From the NCBI GenBank assembly GCA_958298945.1, contig OY282606.1:76681622-76745621 (forward strand): 64,000 nucleotides of DNA, given 5' to 3'. Numbering within the stretch: position 1 is the first letter of the stretch; each line of letters opens with the position of its first letter. The translations under genes were made by a program, and so were the position numbers. Under the pieces are notes generated by a model. The model had not been told where the DNA came from. It was given only the letters and a program-made list of their open reading frames with translations, and made no database searches. Below, in pieces: positions 49,901-62,035 of this stretch. The DNA is from Atherix ibis. Its lineage: Eukaryota; Arthropoda; Insecta; Diptera; Athericidae.

Positions 49901-52545
49901 CGCTTATGATCTTTGGTGTACCACCTGAGTTTTGTACGGGTTTAAATGTAAATCTTTATTCAAAATATTCTACATAATAGATTGAGCAAGATTCGATCTA
50001 ACTGCGCAATTCCTAATAGAAGATTTACGACTTTTACCTACAATTTCAAACACGACAGCAATATAATCAGATGAGCTGCCGGTTCTAAGCCAACAAGACT
50101 TTGATCTATCGAACACTGTACCATTTTCTTCAAACTTAGAAGTCAATTTATGCCGACAGAATTTTTCGCGTAATTTGCAGAGCATCGCATTATAGTATAA
50201 ATTATTTTGTCAAATGTTTTAATGATGATCACACGTTGTTAACGGTTATAATTCTCCATATTGATTTTACGACGTCCACTCTCTATGATTGTCAGATATT
50301 GAACAATTAACAAAAAAATCTATCTCAACAATACCTTGTATTAAAATTCACTATTTTTTTTAAGAAAGCTTTTTATCTTAAACTACTATACATTTGATCC
50401 TTATACTATAGGTTCATTAATAAGAAGTAGCAAAATGAAAAAGTAAGCAAACACGTACTCAAATATTAACCCCATCTAGCCCCAATTAAAATTTACCTTG
50501 TACCTTTAATCCAAAAAATAAAAAATTTAAAAAATGATGAATTTTTTTTTAAATTATTGAAATGACAACAATTCTTTCCATTACAAAAGATATTAAATCG
50601 AAGTTGAAAAAAATTCCGAAAATCTTTCAATAATAAAAGAGAATCTTTCTCTTAGCAAATTTGTACATAATAAACAAGGCTCAACCTCTCCTTTCCCTTA
50701 TTAATGAAGATGGAGAAAAAAAACTTATACAGAAATAAAATACAAAGAAAAAAAGTAAATAAATAAAAATTACCTTGATGATAGTGCCTATAAAACGTTG
50801 ATTAGAAGTCTATCTAATAATAGTAACATAATCAGTAAAAAAAAATAACAACAATAATCACAAGAAGAAATAACGTTAAACTACATTAAATAAAATCTGA
50901 TAAAAAATTAAAAAAAAAAGAAATAGCTAAGCAGTTTTTTAAGGTGTTTTTTTCCACCTGTTAAAACATGGACTTTTGGTGGAGAATTTTAGATTTTTTT
51001 CATATTTTCTTTTCTTATTTTTTACTAAACCCATAAATATATATATTTTTTTCTAATTTCTATGTTTATCTAATATCCAAAAAGTTTTTTTTTAATCATT
51101 TTCTATTTCGTGTATATCTTAGTTTTTTTCCTTCTATTAATTTTATTTGTATAGATTTTCATTTAGTAGTTTTTGTAAAATTTTATTTCTTTTTTGTTTT
51201 TGTTTTTTCAAATTCTTCATTATAGATTTAAGTCATAATTTACTAAGATATCATGTTAAGAATGAGAAATAAAAATAAACAAAAATGTTTATTGGTAAAA
51301 AAAGAAACAATAAAAAAACATTTATTGTCACTTTGGTTATTTGCCGGCAGTTCTTTTGCACTTTGCATATGGGAAATACTAACATTAATAGCAGTAAAAA
51401 AATAAAGAAAAAACAATGTATTAGAAAAAAATATTATTTACACAAAAAAAAATAACATTGCAAGAGATAAATTTTTATTAATGAATTATTCATGAAATTC
51501 TAATAAAGTTTTTGAATAAATAAATAATCTGATTATTTTTTTTTGTCTGTTGTATTGAATGGCAATCCGAGGTAAAAAAGGGGAAAAGAAAATTGTAAAC
51601 AAAAACAAAATAGCAATCAGAATAAATTAATACCTCACTAATGATTAGAAGATCATGCTGAATAGTTGAAGCTACGATAAATATAGCTCTGTTGCTTATA
51701 AGAAGTGGAAGTGAGCTTTGCCGAAAGTGATCTTTGCTATTAAAAAGAAGGAAAATATGATTTTGTCACCAATAAAAATTAAAAGTTGAATATAATCCAC
51801 TAAAAGTGTAGCTGTAGTAATAATAATATTATTTATAAATGACAATATAGCTCCTTAAGTATAGAAAAAGTAATAGTGACACAGAATATTTTTTTAGCAC
51901 GATATACTTATTACCAAAGGGATTGAGATACGCCCAATTAATGCCCAAAACATACCTGTCCAGTAATGGATTTTATTAGCACAGCTGACTATATCCAGAT
52001 AGTCGCATTCAGCATGCTTGTTCACCGCCTTCATCTCTTCTTTCATGCAGTCGAATCGTGAATATCTTTCCCTTCTACGTAAATCATCTTCGTTTTCTTA
52101 TAATAGGGAGTGGACTCTATCATTCGCAGCATACAGAAAACCTGCTTTTCTGTTCAAAATTTTATCTCCGCTTTCTCATGATCCACATTCTATATCCTTT
52201 TTATGGCAAGTCGACTCAGCTACCAACTATACCATCTTCTGAACACAAAACCATTTATTCGATGAATGAAGCAATCAAGCGTTCCACACGGCAATTCCGC
52301 TACGGTGAGCATTCAAACATGTAGATCGCGCAGCCTCCAACTCATCATAACTTATGCTTACACTTAGTCCCGCCTCTGACCAGTTCTGTCTATCACAGGT
52401 AGGTTCGTTTGCTAACCGTTGATAGCAAGACCTACCTAAATGTGTACTATCACTTGTAGTAGAAGTTTAGGATCCTGCCAACCCTCAACCGGGGATTCTG
52501 TCAACCCTCAACTATCACTCAAAGAGCTACTAAGGGCCTTCTGGA
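49901..52545. other. intergenic DNA, partly GC-richer, no gene recognised
   Basis: A GC-richer patch at 49.97-50.2 kb has a 71-codon minus-strand frame and may be further LINE remains, but no domain is visible. From 50.2 to 51.9 kb the DNA is AT-rich. From 51.9 kb it becomes complex again, with chance frames and a style like repeats near 52.6 kb. Confidence 0.4.
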
Positions 52546-52705
52546 TTTCATTGGCACTGCTAGGCCATCTCAGTTTTCACGGTGTATATCCCCGATGGTA
52601 TGGATCATTCGCATTGGCACTGCTAGACCATACTACTGGTGTATATCCGATGGAATGGATCATTCACAGAAAAGTGACTCCCTTGCGAGAGATAGTGACT
52701 ACAAC
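52546..52705. repeat. dispersed repeat module, copy 2, with internal duplication
   Basis: Within the module the unit CATTGGCACTGCTAG-CCAT ... GTATATCC-GATGG ... ATGGATCATTC occurs twice about 65 bp apart. The end (CACAGAAAAGTGACTCCCTT, GAGAGATAGTGACTAC) is the part shared with 49.84-49.90 kb. No coding or terminal repeat structure was found. Confidence 0.7.
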
Positions 52706-52939
52706 CCCAAACTAAGAGAAGTTGTGCTGATAAGAGAAGAATTGTTGTTCTACAAAAGCTATAAATAAGAAATTATAGCTTTCATAATTATAAGCAGGTT
52801 AATAGTTGCTTAAGGTACATGATGCCGAATATTTACTTAAATCGATTGATTCGAATGTTTTGTAATATAATAAAAGTTTTACCCCTGAAAGTAGGTAGAG
52901 TGTACCGATAAGCTTTATTCTATTAATTTGAAGAAAAAA

Positions 52940-53990
52940 AGAAATAGCGACTGCAGTAAACACCGTCGTCTAACCTGGCATACCTATCAGTAGGCATAAT
53001 ATTATGAGCCGGCTACGACCATAGTGATTGAGTTACGCTTAATCAGCGTATCGCCATTATTGACGACTTACAGTCAGCAACCAGTTACAAGCTGATAACT
53101 CCAACTTTTTGTGCGAGGCCTATCCAAACTTCTGCTGTCACTCAAGATTAGAGCTGGTATCTGCCAAGAGTGGTTCGGAAATCGTATTCTCCATATGGAG
53201 ACTGTGTGTTTGACAACATAGGGTACCCAATTTTTTGCTATATGAGTATTTAGGTTTGTACTCCACTCATTGAGCTACGGTAAGGAACCCTATAAATTCC
53301 TAAGTATCGCTGAGCCAACTCAGATACGCGGGTTCGCTAAGACGTAACGATACCACCGGCATAGATTATTGTCTTTCACGCAATGGCTGCCACCTCGGGT
53401 ATCACACATACATTCATCGCCCATTGACCCGGTTTCGGCCATCTTGTATATCATACATACATTTATCGTTTATTCACTATTCGCTCCCTTCTTTCAAACA
53501 ATGTTCAGATCCACCCCATTCTCATTCTCGGTAATTCCACACGCATCCAGATATCTAATATCCTCATACAAAGCGCACTCCACAAGGAGGTGACAAGCAC
53601 TCCCTCTGGGTGTACCGCACAGACATTTTGCTATTTCACTCAATCTTCTCTTAAACAAAAAGGGCCCGGTTATCTAATAACCTAGGAACAGACCATATTC
53701 AAACATGTTTTTCGAAACAAACTTGACACACGATATAAACTTCTCGATCCATCTCCCATTCCCCCTTTCAATTTTAATTTGTTACCATACATTCTCTCCA
53801 GGACTAGAGCTTGCCGTTGGCGCACTCCCAGATCCTGAATTTCCTAATTCAAATTAAGACAGTTCTCCTCCAATGCAATGCCTCACCGTATACGATAGAT
53901 CATATGAACAAGGGGCTAGGAAATAGCGCGATGAGCAAGAGGCCATGTTGAGAACTTTAAGTATGTGCATTCGATGTAATTGGCTTTTAG
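52940..53990 (-). mobile_element. R1-like LINE 3' part, copy 1
   Basis: Homologous throughout to the 57.5-58.5 kb copy, in the same orientation: for example the block with CTCCACAAGGAGGTGA (53,578) against CTCCACGAGGAGGTGA (58,106), and the 3' untranslated block with GGCTACGACCATA (53,003) against CGCCTACGACCATA (57,508). It covers the C-terminal ORF2 region after the reverse transcriptase and the 3' UTR. It is more decayed than the other copy, and the reverse transcriptase is missing. Confidence 0.75.
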
Positions 53991-56658
53991 TTAGTTATAT
54001 GAACCGGTTATAGGTGGTAGAATTTTGTACAGCATGTTAGTTTATTTAAAGAAATTAAAAATAGGATTTGGAATAGATGTTGAGGCATCTTAAAGCTTCA
54101 CAATGGAAGGAATCTCATTAGAAAAGAATTGTTGGGTAAGATGACATCACGTTAAAAGAAAGGGGGTAATGAGTTAACCGTCACAGAAAGGGCAAATGGG
54201 TAGAGTAGGATTTTCGAATGAAATAGTAAGATGTACAATAGAGACCTTTAAATGTTATGATTTTGCAACAATTTCTAAGAATTTGTAATAAGTTACATCC
54301 CCAATTGAACTATAATTATTAAACATTAATTAAGTTCTACAACTTTACAATTTGGTTACTTTACTGGAATACAAATTTTAGTGTACGAAAAATCAACAAT
54401 ATAAGGGATTAAGTTTAAAGTAATTATAATTTTAAAATTAGTTACGATTGCAAGCAGATTATATACGCTTTCATAGATTACTAAATAGCTATAATTTCAA
54501 GCTTAGCTCCAAAGTACAAATTAAAACAAAAATTCTATAAATTTTAAAACAACCCTGAACTTTTAGCAAAAAAGCTGTATAAAAGAGGAGGCAAGTATAC
54601 ACATAGCTACGAGTTATATAGTTATATTAACAGTAAGTCCGTTACTGTTTTGAGGAATAGGTACTCCACATGTCCTGGATGATTTACAGTAGTATAGTTG
54701 TAATTACTAGATAATAGTTAGTATCAATTTAAAAAATTGATATGCCAGATAATTAAAAACACAAGGCATAAAACAGCTTCAACCACAAACTGCAGGTAAA
54801 CTACAATTTATCGGCTTCAATTTGAAGCGACACATTTGCATACTATCTCTACCCGCAATTGTGAACCATAAATTGTCTATAACAGCAAACGAACGGCTTT
54901 TTATTACCGCAAACCGCAACCACAAAAAACTGGCGTCTATTACATAACATATCGCAGATTACAGGCGCCAAGTTCACCGTTTACGGTATTTTTTAACACA
55001 AACCAATAACCAAATAATAAATTACAAAAAATCAAAAATATTTTAAGTTAAGCTCTGTTTTAATGATAAGTTAAACAAGAGCGTCATTGGAATGATACCA
55101 CCGGTATTGGATTCTTTGAAATTTGTGACCATGTCAATACTGGGTCTAACTTTTTAGCAATAGTTGGAGGAATAAAAATATATGGTATGATAAAAATAAT
55201 CGACTCACTATGATTACTAAATTAAAAAATAAAATAAAATTTTCATTTAAGGTTCAGACAATTTGTGTTATGTGCATTTGTATCTATGAGTATGGTCCAA
55301 TTGCAATATACTTGTACGTAATTTGTATATGTGCATTTTACCAGATAATCCAATTTGTCATTTAGCATGTATCAAACTAAAAAATTATAATCCTCATAAT
55401 TAAATACCATAACTGACTATGGACTACGTAGACGATTTGCATGGTGGAAACACAGGCCTCGAATTACTTTCTAAAAATATGAATTACTTTTCGCGCTTTA
55501 AGAGCAGATTATAGTGTTAACTATGAGGATTATTTCTCGCTCGGTAAATGCGGAAATTTTAAAAATAACAAAACTGTCATATATACACATAAGGCTCTAA
55601 AAACCCGCAAATTATTGCGGAATAGCCACTGTATCCGGGAAAAATAACTGCCTGATATGCATTTTGATCTGAATGTATCCGTATATATTTGAAAATAAAG
55701 AAGGGAAACGTCAATTGTGCGCGGTATAACCACATAAGAACTAACTTTCTTTACTATTAATTCGAAGTTTTTTAATCTGTCCCATATACATGGTGTCAAC
55801 AGATGGCAACAACGGCCATACCATAAGTTTTGATTTTATTTCGCAAAAAGTTCGATGGTGCTTAATTTCGAGATTAGGTCATGTGAAATAGCTTCCAAGA
55901 TAATGTGACTTGTAGCTGTTGAACTTTTTCTTATAGGGCTTGAACGCGTCTAAGACCCAGTATCTACAAACAATGGCGCAGGCAGTTATAGTCCAAACTG
56001 TGCGGAAAAGTCAACACAAATCTTTTCTCTACACTTGAACGCGTCTTAGACCCAGTATCTACAAATAATGGCGCAGGCAGTTAGAGGCCAAAATGTGCGA
56101 AAAAGTCAACACAAATTACCTCAAAAGGATCGATTACTGCTCGTGGCAGTCATTTAAATTATTTAATATTCGTGGAAAATTTGTTCAAAATCTCTAATTT
56201 TAAAGTATTTTATTTAAACTTTACTCTCCGAAGTGTAAATTGGATAATTGTGTATTATATATAAAACTATTAGAATAATGAATAAAATGACATATATGAT
56301 TTTTAAGAACTTGTGTAGTTTTATTATTTTTAGCTCGATAGTGAGCATTTATAATAATCACAGGTTTGATAGACGAATTCAGTGAAATTTTTAAATAAAT
56401 TTATTAAGTAGGAATTAATGTTATATAAATCTGCTTGCTACAATACAATTGTAGTCACAGATAATAATAAAAAAAAGGACTTACGTTTTTGTCACTTTTA
56501 AATTTTTGTTGATCGAATTGTTGCTTAAAAAGTGAACTAATGGTAAGCTTAGTAAGCTTCCTTCGCTTTGGATAAGCTTTATTAATCGGTAGTAGATTGG
56601 ATAAGCTTTATTAATTGCAAAATCTCACAGTTTATCATTAAAGCGCACATAAATACGA
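53991..56658. other. AT-rich intergenic DNA, no gene recognised
   Basis: Mixed to AT-rich, with a more complex patch at 54.75-54.95 kb and a duplicated 95-bp unit at 55.94-56.12 kb. A repeated TTGGATAAGCTTTATTAAT lies at about 56,570 and 56,598. The 89-codon minus-strand frame at 55,530-55,799 matches nothing I know. Confidence 0.4.
55939..56116. repeat. two tandem copies of a 95-bp unit
   Basis: The unit starting CTTGAACGCGTCT-AGACCC occurs at 55,939 and 56,034 with few differences. It contains AATGGCGCAGGCAGTTA and ends AAGTCAACACAAAT. GC-richer than its surroundings. Function unknown. Confidence 0.85.
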
Positions 56659-57440
56659 TTTTTTTTGTTATAGTATGATGGAAATCATCAAAAGACAAAA
56701 TGTAGGACTTTAACCCACTAAAACTACCTTACTTGGTCATATTTCTATATCTCCTCATGGAACCGCCGTCAGCCATTAGTTTGTGGGGCAGGAACTCAAC
56801 GAAATAAGTACTTCGATGAATTACTACTACAGCTTTTTTTTACGCGAGTCCTTTAAGGACTGTTTTCATAAAAGCATCGACAGCTTCCCAAGCCGTCCTC
56901 GGGTCCAATATTAGGGCTACTATATTCTTCGGTGACAGGGGACCGCCAGTGCACTTGTGAGACTCTTCTCTTTACGTAGTGAATCAAGCGCAATAAAATA
57001 ACACGTGCTCTGCGGTCTCTACGATACCGGCACAAAAAGAATATATTAGGCTAGAATCTATTTTAATGAGCGAGAATCTAATTTAGAGAGGCCATCCTCA
57101 ATGAGTCTCTTATGGTAGACTGACATAACTTCACGTATGTAGGTTGCCCTAATAAGCCAATCCGCCCAAATTGGCGCAGCATACAGTATGATTGACCCGA
57201 TCGCGGTCCCCAATAGGGTCCTTCTACTCTGCTGGGGTGTTCTCAAGACTTCGTAATTAAGCGACCAGTGCCATCATTATCCCCGAAGCCATTGCACCAA
57301 TATATAATTCCTGAAACTGCAGCCTCGCGTCAATAATCCCCCCTTGATACTTTAGAGATGTCCCGAAATCACGTCATGCTCTCCAACCCATTTGGCTTCT
57401 GGCAGGACTAAGACAGAATGCCAGAAGTTATTTTTGAACT
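56659..57440 (-). mobile_element. R1-like LINE 3' part, copy 3
   Basis: Minus strand shows the C-terminal end of a reverse transcriptase ORF: IIDARLQFQE (about 57,310-57,340), then PQQSRRTLLGTAIGSIILYAAPIWAD (57,160-57,240; the family's RRxLLxxxxSxLLYGAPIW). After an internal deletion come the zinc-like TAEHVLFYC (about 56,995) and RTAWEAVDAFMKTVLKG (56,840-56,900). The 3' end has an A tail at 56,659-56,666. The same 3' end is present in inverted orientation at 61.4-62.04 kb. Confidence 0.8.
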
Positions 57441-57469
57441 GAAGCAACAGATTTATTATTCGATTTAAC

Positions 57470-59345
57470 GTGTCAAACCAATCATTGGATACCTAAGACA
57501 CGAGTCGCCTACGACCATATGGATTAGGTTATGCTCAATCAACACACCACCATTACTGACAGTTACAAGCTGGTTACTCCAACTGTTAGTGGCGAGGACT
57601 ATCTAAACCTCTGCTGGCATATGCAGTGACAGCGCCCGAGATAATTACTAGTATCTCACACTAGCGACCCGAAGACTGTATCCGCGATGTGGGTATTAAC
57701 CGCAGCCACCACGTTGCTGCCAAATAGCGCCTCACCATAATCGGGCACAGTGTGTTTTATCGTGGTTTCAGTTTTTGTTTTAAGAGAACATCGGTTTGTA
57801 TTCCGCTCATTGAGCTACGGTCAGGAAGCTTCTAAATTCCTAGGCACCGCTAAGCCAGCTCAGGTACACGGGTTTGCCAAGACCCGAAAGTACAACCGTA
57901 ACTGACCTTGGTCTTTCACCCTTTTGTAGCCACCTTGCGTTTCATTCATTAATCTTAATCGTCTTTTAAACAGTGCCGTGGCAAATTCAGCCAGACATTC
58001 CTTCCTCTCAGGTGTATTAAGTGCATCACTCAGATCCATTCGATCTTCATTCACTCCAATGCCACAAGCATCCAAATCCCGGAGATCCTCATATAAATAG
58101 CACTCCACGAGGAGGTGATATACACTCTCTTGTGATGCACGCACAAACACTCTTCTCTTTTTCTCAATCCTCTCTTATATAAGAACTCATTCATACTGCC
58201 ATGCCCGGTTATCAAATAATCCAGGAACAGGTCACATTTAAATTTGTTTGCCGAAGCAAACCTGACACTTGAGATGAATCTCTGGGTCCATGTCCCATTC
58301 TCACTCTCATCCAAGCGCTGTTGCCAAATCTCATACATTTTTTTCAGAACTAGAGCCCGACGTTGGCGGTCTCGAAGCTCTTGAATTTTCTCATTCAGAA
58401 CAGGGCATCCATCCGTCAATACAATGCCATGCTGCATCCGATAGAGAATACTTCTACGGATCACCTCTAGATCCCATGTGATTTCTCCCAGTAAAAACTG
58501 CGTTGCATCAGTGGAGACTGTTCTACAAACATTTAGACATGCATATAGAATCAACCGCTGAATACTGTTGATTCTGTTCCTAGCTTATTTAAACCTCATT
58601 ACATCATACATCACCCCAAACACAAGCTCCATACGCCATACATACAACAAACAAGCCCTTAAATAATGTCAGAATTGCCCTCCCCCGAATACCCTATTCC
58701 CTCTTTAATACCCGCCTAAGACATCCAGTGGTACCAACCACTTTCTTTCTGAGGTGGTCCAAATGGGGTCCAAAATTCAGGCGTTCACTCACTCGGACAC
58801 CGAGATATTCGCAATATTGGTGCCGCATTCCTCGTTCTCACATTTGGCACTCTACTCGGGCTCAGAAAGTCCTTTAACAACATACATTCGCTCTTGCTCC
58901 CAGAGACACCCACATCCACTCGCTCATCCTCATCTCAAGTTTCAAACGATTATCACCCTCAATCAAAAGAAGCAGGTCAACCGCATAGGCAACAACCTTG
59001 TATTCCATTCTCTCTAGTAATAACAACGATCGTTCATCAGAACTGAAGCAACAGTCTCATTGCAGATCTGTTCTTCCTCTTCTATACATTTGGCCACTGT
59101 TCTACCATAATTCTCGCCTCCTCCTTGATATGGTACCATTATACATCACATTTCACAACAGAGGACTCAGAACCGAGCCTTGTGGGACCTTCCTCCTGAT
59201 CTTGTCTGATCTCTTCCTGCTACTCGTCCTGTACAATAGAATTATACAACTCAGGTTGTCTTCTATTATCCTGTTAATATACTGCGGAACACCCATTGAG
59301 CCCAGGGCATCAAGGAATAATCCCATCTCTCCGAATTTATTTAAT
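57470..59345 (-). mobile_element. R1-like LINE, copy 2, reverse transcriptase to 3' UTR
   Basis: Minus strand. The 5' end of the fragment starts inside the reverse transcriptase near 59.34 kb (LDALGSMGVPQYI). It is followed by the VPQGSVLSPLL block (about 59,165-59,200), an active-site relic YAVDLLLLIEGD (about 58,955-58,990), LGVRVSERLNFGPHL, then the C-terminal domain at 57,860-58,554 and a 3' UTR to about 57,470. Second Asp of YADD is kept; the first is Val. Frameshifts separate the parts. Copy 1 at 52.9-54 kb is a close relative. Confidence 0.85.
57860..58554 (-). pseudogene. R1-like ORF2 C-terminal region
   Basis: Two overlapping minus-strand frames (58,051-58,554 and 57,860-58,150) make one broken C-terminal region. 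CRTVSTDATQFLLGEITWDLEVIRR is the characteristic block after the reverse transcriptase of R1-group LINEs. NGTWTQRFISSV and FLDYLITGHGSMNEFLYKRG match the family's GRWTxRLI and LTGHGxFxxYLxR. A Cys pair (EECLC) starts the zinc-like motif, and the frame shifts there. The second frame continues SVYHLLVECYLY, the His-Cys half. Confidence 0.85.
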
Positions 59346-59373
59346 AAAGCAAACGTTTTCTAACTTCCAAATA

Positions 59374-59405
59374 ATTCACTTAAAAATAAATATTTTTAAG
59401 TGAAT
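59374..59405. repeat. perfect 32-bp palindrome next to the LINE end
   Basis: Arms of 15 bp, ATTCACTTAAAAATA and its exact reverse complement, separated by two A. It lies about 30 bases past the 5' truncation point of R1-like copy 2. Confidence 0.9.
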
Positions 59406-60954
59406 CATGGAATAAATATAAAATAAAATCAATAACCAATAACAGCTACGAATAAACAAAACTCACAATCGAAGAAATTACCCAATAAATCCATAAATCA
59501 TAAAAGATAACAAAAAAACAGCAAAATTAAATCATGTTCCAAATAAAAACGACAATGTTTGAAAATATTTACATGACTGATAATATAAATTAAAGGACGA
59601 TTAACACCACGATGCAAACTGAAATATGATTTTTTTATTGCTATCATTATTTACGTACATAAATTAATACGACAATAGTACACACTAAAATATTTACTAA
59701 ACAGATAATTTTATTCTCATTCTAATGTTATTGCGAAACTATTTAGAATGAGGAAAATACCTGCAGGAAAAAACTCATAAATAACTCTGAACCTTCCCTT
59801 AACATAAATAATTTCTTCCTTGTTCGCGGCATTTTATTCTTAATTTTGTGCTATAAATTTTTTTCCTATCATTATTATTAGCTATAGAAATAGTTATTTT
59901 TGTCTCATTCCTTTTTAAATATACTATTGTATTTTTTTATATATTTAATATCATAAATAAAATCATGTACATAAAAGAAATTGAAAATAGAAAATTGTTT
60001 AAATCCTTTATACAATATAATTTGGCATGACAGCGTAAGTGAGGGTAGCTAAATACGAAAAAGTAATTTTATTAAATTCTTAATTTCCTTAAACACGCAT
60101 ATTTTAATTTATTTTTGTTTAATTTTTTTTTGTTTCAAAAAAAAACAAGAAAAAATATTAATTATGATATATTTTATTTAAATTACGATATTTGCTATTA
60201 GTTTAATTAAGATGCTATTAGTTAAATTAAGATACTATTTTGATGAATATCTTTCGTTAATAAAAATAAAAAAAAATGTTATTTTTTTTTAAAAATTGAT
60301 GAGAAGAAAATAAAGAACTGATTTTTGTTGTAATTGTAATCATTGTAAAAGGAAAATCATCAGGAGGAAAAGAGAGGGATAGTAGGTAGGGTTATTTATC
60401 ATACCACTATCATCTTCTCACTCAAAAATAAAAAGAAAAATTTCATGCCGGAAGGGATTTTTAAACCGTAGACACCAAAGGTGTGAACCTACCCAGTGGA
60501 AAAGGAGGTAGCCTAGGGAATGGAAAGGTTAAAATTCTAGGGAATGGAAATATTGGGGGAAAAAAATTTGGGGGAAAAGAAACGTATGACAAAGAGTGAG
60601 AAGAGAGAGCCATTTCGGAAGGAGTCTTGCTCTTAATTGGTAGTCGCTGTGCATCCCCAAATCAACCGTTGCCGCTTCGTCAGCTCATTCTTAACTCAGG
60701 AAGGGTGAGGGGGGGGGGGGTGGTGAAATAAAAAATATTCTATTATCATTTCATCATACATGTACATATAAATATTTTTTTTTCTTAAAATAATTTCTTA
60801 AAGTTTTAAGTTGGTTGCAATATATTTTTTTCTCTTGAATTAATTATATTTTCCTGTTTTTTTACATCGATACGAAAGATTTGAATGGAGTTTCCTGAAT
60901 GGATTATGGAACAACAACAAGTGGATACTGATTTTTTTAAAAAAAAGTACATAT
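59406..60954. other. AT-rich DNA followed by a G-rich patch
   Basis: AT-rich and gene-free to 60.3 kb. From about 60.36 to 60.72 kb the plus strand is unusually G-rich, with repeated TAGGGAATGGAAA and GGGGGAAAA units, ending in a tract of twelve G (60,709-60,720). No ORF. It may be an old LINE leader, but no domain supports that. Confidence 0.4.
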
Positions 60955-61170
60955 ATTTTCAGCGATGAGGCTTCATTTCACCTTAATGATTTGGTAAATC
61001 CACAAAACTGTCGTATTTGGGGTTCAGAAAATCCACGAGTGATTATAGCGAAATAAATGCATCCACAACGTGTTACACCTTTGCACATATTTTACGCTGG
61101 AGGCATCATCGGACCGTTTTTTTTCGAAAATATAGCTGATCAGGTTAATGGTGCTCCGTGAAGTTGGGGA
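60955..61170 (+). pseudogene. DDE transposase fragment (Tc1/mariner superfamily)
   Basis: Plus strand reads FSDEASFHLNDLVNPQNCRIWG, then one stop, then HPQRVTPLHIFYAGGIIGPFFFEN and VNG. This is the core of a transposase family common in insects, in which FSDEAHF carries the first catalytic Asp and GIIGPFFF follows. Only this 70-residue piece remains. A longer copy of a related element starts at 63.33 kb. Confidence 0.75.
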
Positions 61171-61439
61171 TGAATGTTGGGACACGGATAAAATAGTTAA
61201 CTTTCACGGATACAATGGCTTATTTAGAGTTAATTTATGGTGTTTTAGGCCCCATATATGGCAATTTCGCATATAGACGCTTTTACCAAACTAGAAATGG
61301 CCCTCATAGCTAAAGATCAAAGTAGCTACGGCCGAACGCTGTCATACGAGGCTATTTGTGTTGTGGCCGGATTGATATGGATCGAAATATTGGCAGATCA
61401 GCATCAGAGGGTGTAACGCTAAAAAAAAATCGGTGTGAT

Positions 61440-62035
61440 GCTGTGCCGCGATCCCAGGCTTGTATGATGGAGAGAAATGGGTCGAAGAGGAGGTGGAAAA
61501 TCGTTGGGATAATGCCCCCGATGGCAGAGGGACTCACCGTCTCATCTCGTGGATAAATCGACAACATGGCTACCATCTGTTCCAATTTTTGACGGAACAC
61601 GAATGTGTTCGGGCTTACCAAAAATGTTTTAAATAGAATTCTAGCCCAATATGCTCTACTTGTGACGGAGTGGTGTAGAGCACGGAGCACGTTTTATTTT
61701 ACTGTTCCCAACACAATGCGGAAAGCGAAGATGCTCAGAAGTGCACTGGCAGACCCCTGATACCGATGAATGTAGTGGCCCAGATGTTGATCCCGAAGAC
61801 GGCTTGGGATGCTTTCGATGCTTTTATGAAAACAGTCCTTAAAGGATTCGCGTGAAAGAAAACGGTAGAAATAATTCATTAGGGTAGTGAATTTGATCAA
61901 TTCCTGCTCCACGAAGTAATGCCTGACGGCGGTTCCCTAAGGAAATATAGAAATATGACCAAATAAGGTGGTTTTAGTAGGTTAAAATCCCACATTTTGT
62001 CTTTTGATGATTTCCACCTTACTATAACAAAAAGA
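61440..62035 (+). mobile_element. R1-like LINE 3' part, copy 4, inverted relative to copy 3
   Basis: Plus strand: THRLISWINRQHGYHLFQF and LTEHECVRAYQKCF (about 61,530-61,635; family LTGHGxFxxYL), then STEHVLFYCSQHN (61,680-61,720), PKTAWDAFDAFMKTVLK (61,790-61,840), and a 3' UTR nearly identical in reverse complement to 56.66-56.85 kb. It ends in an A-rich tail at about 62,023-62,035. The 5' boundary is uncertain. Confidence 0.8.
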
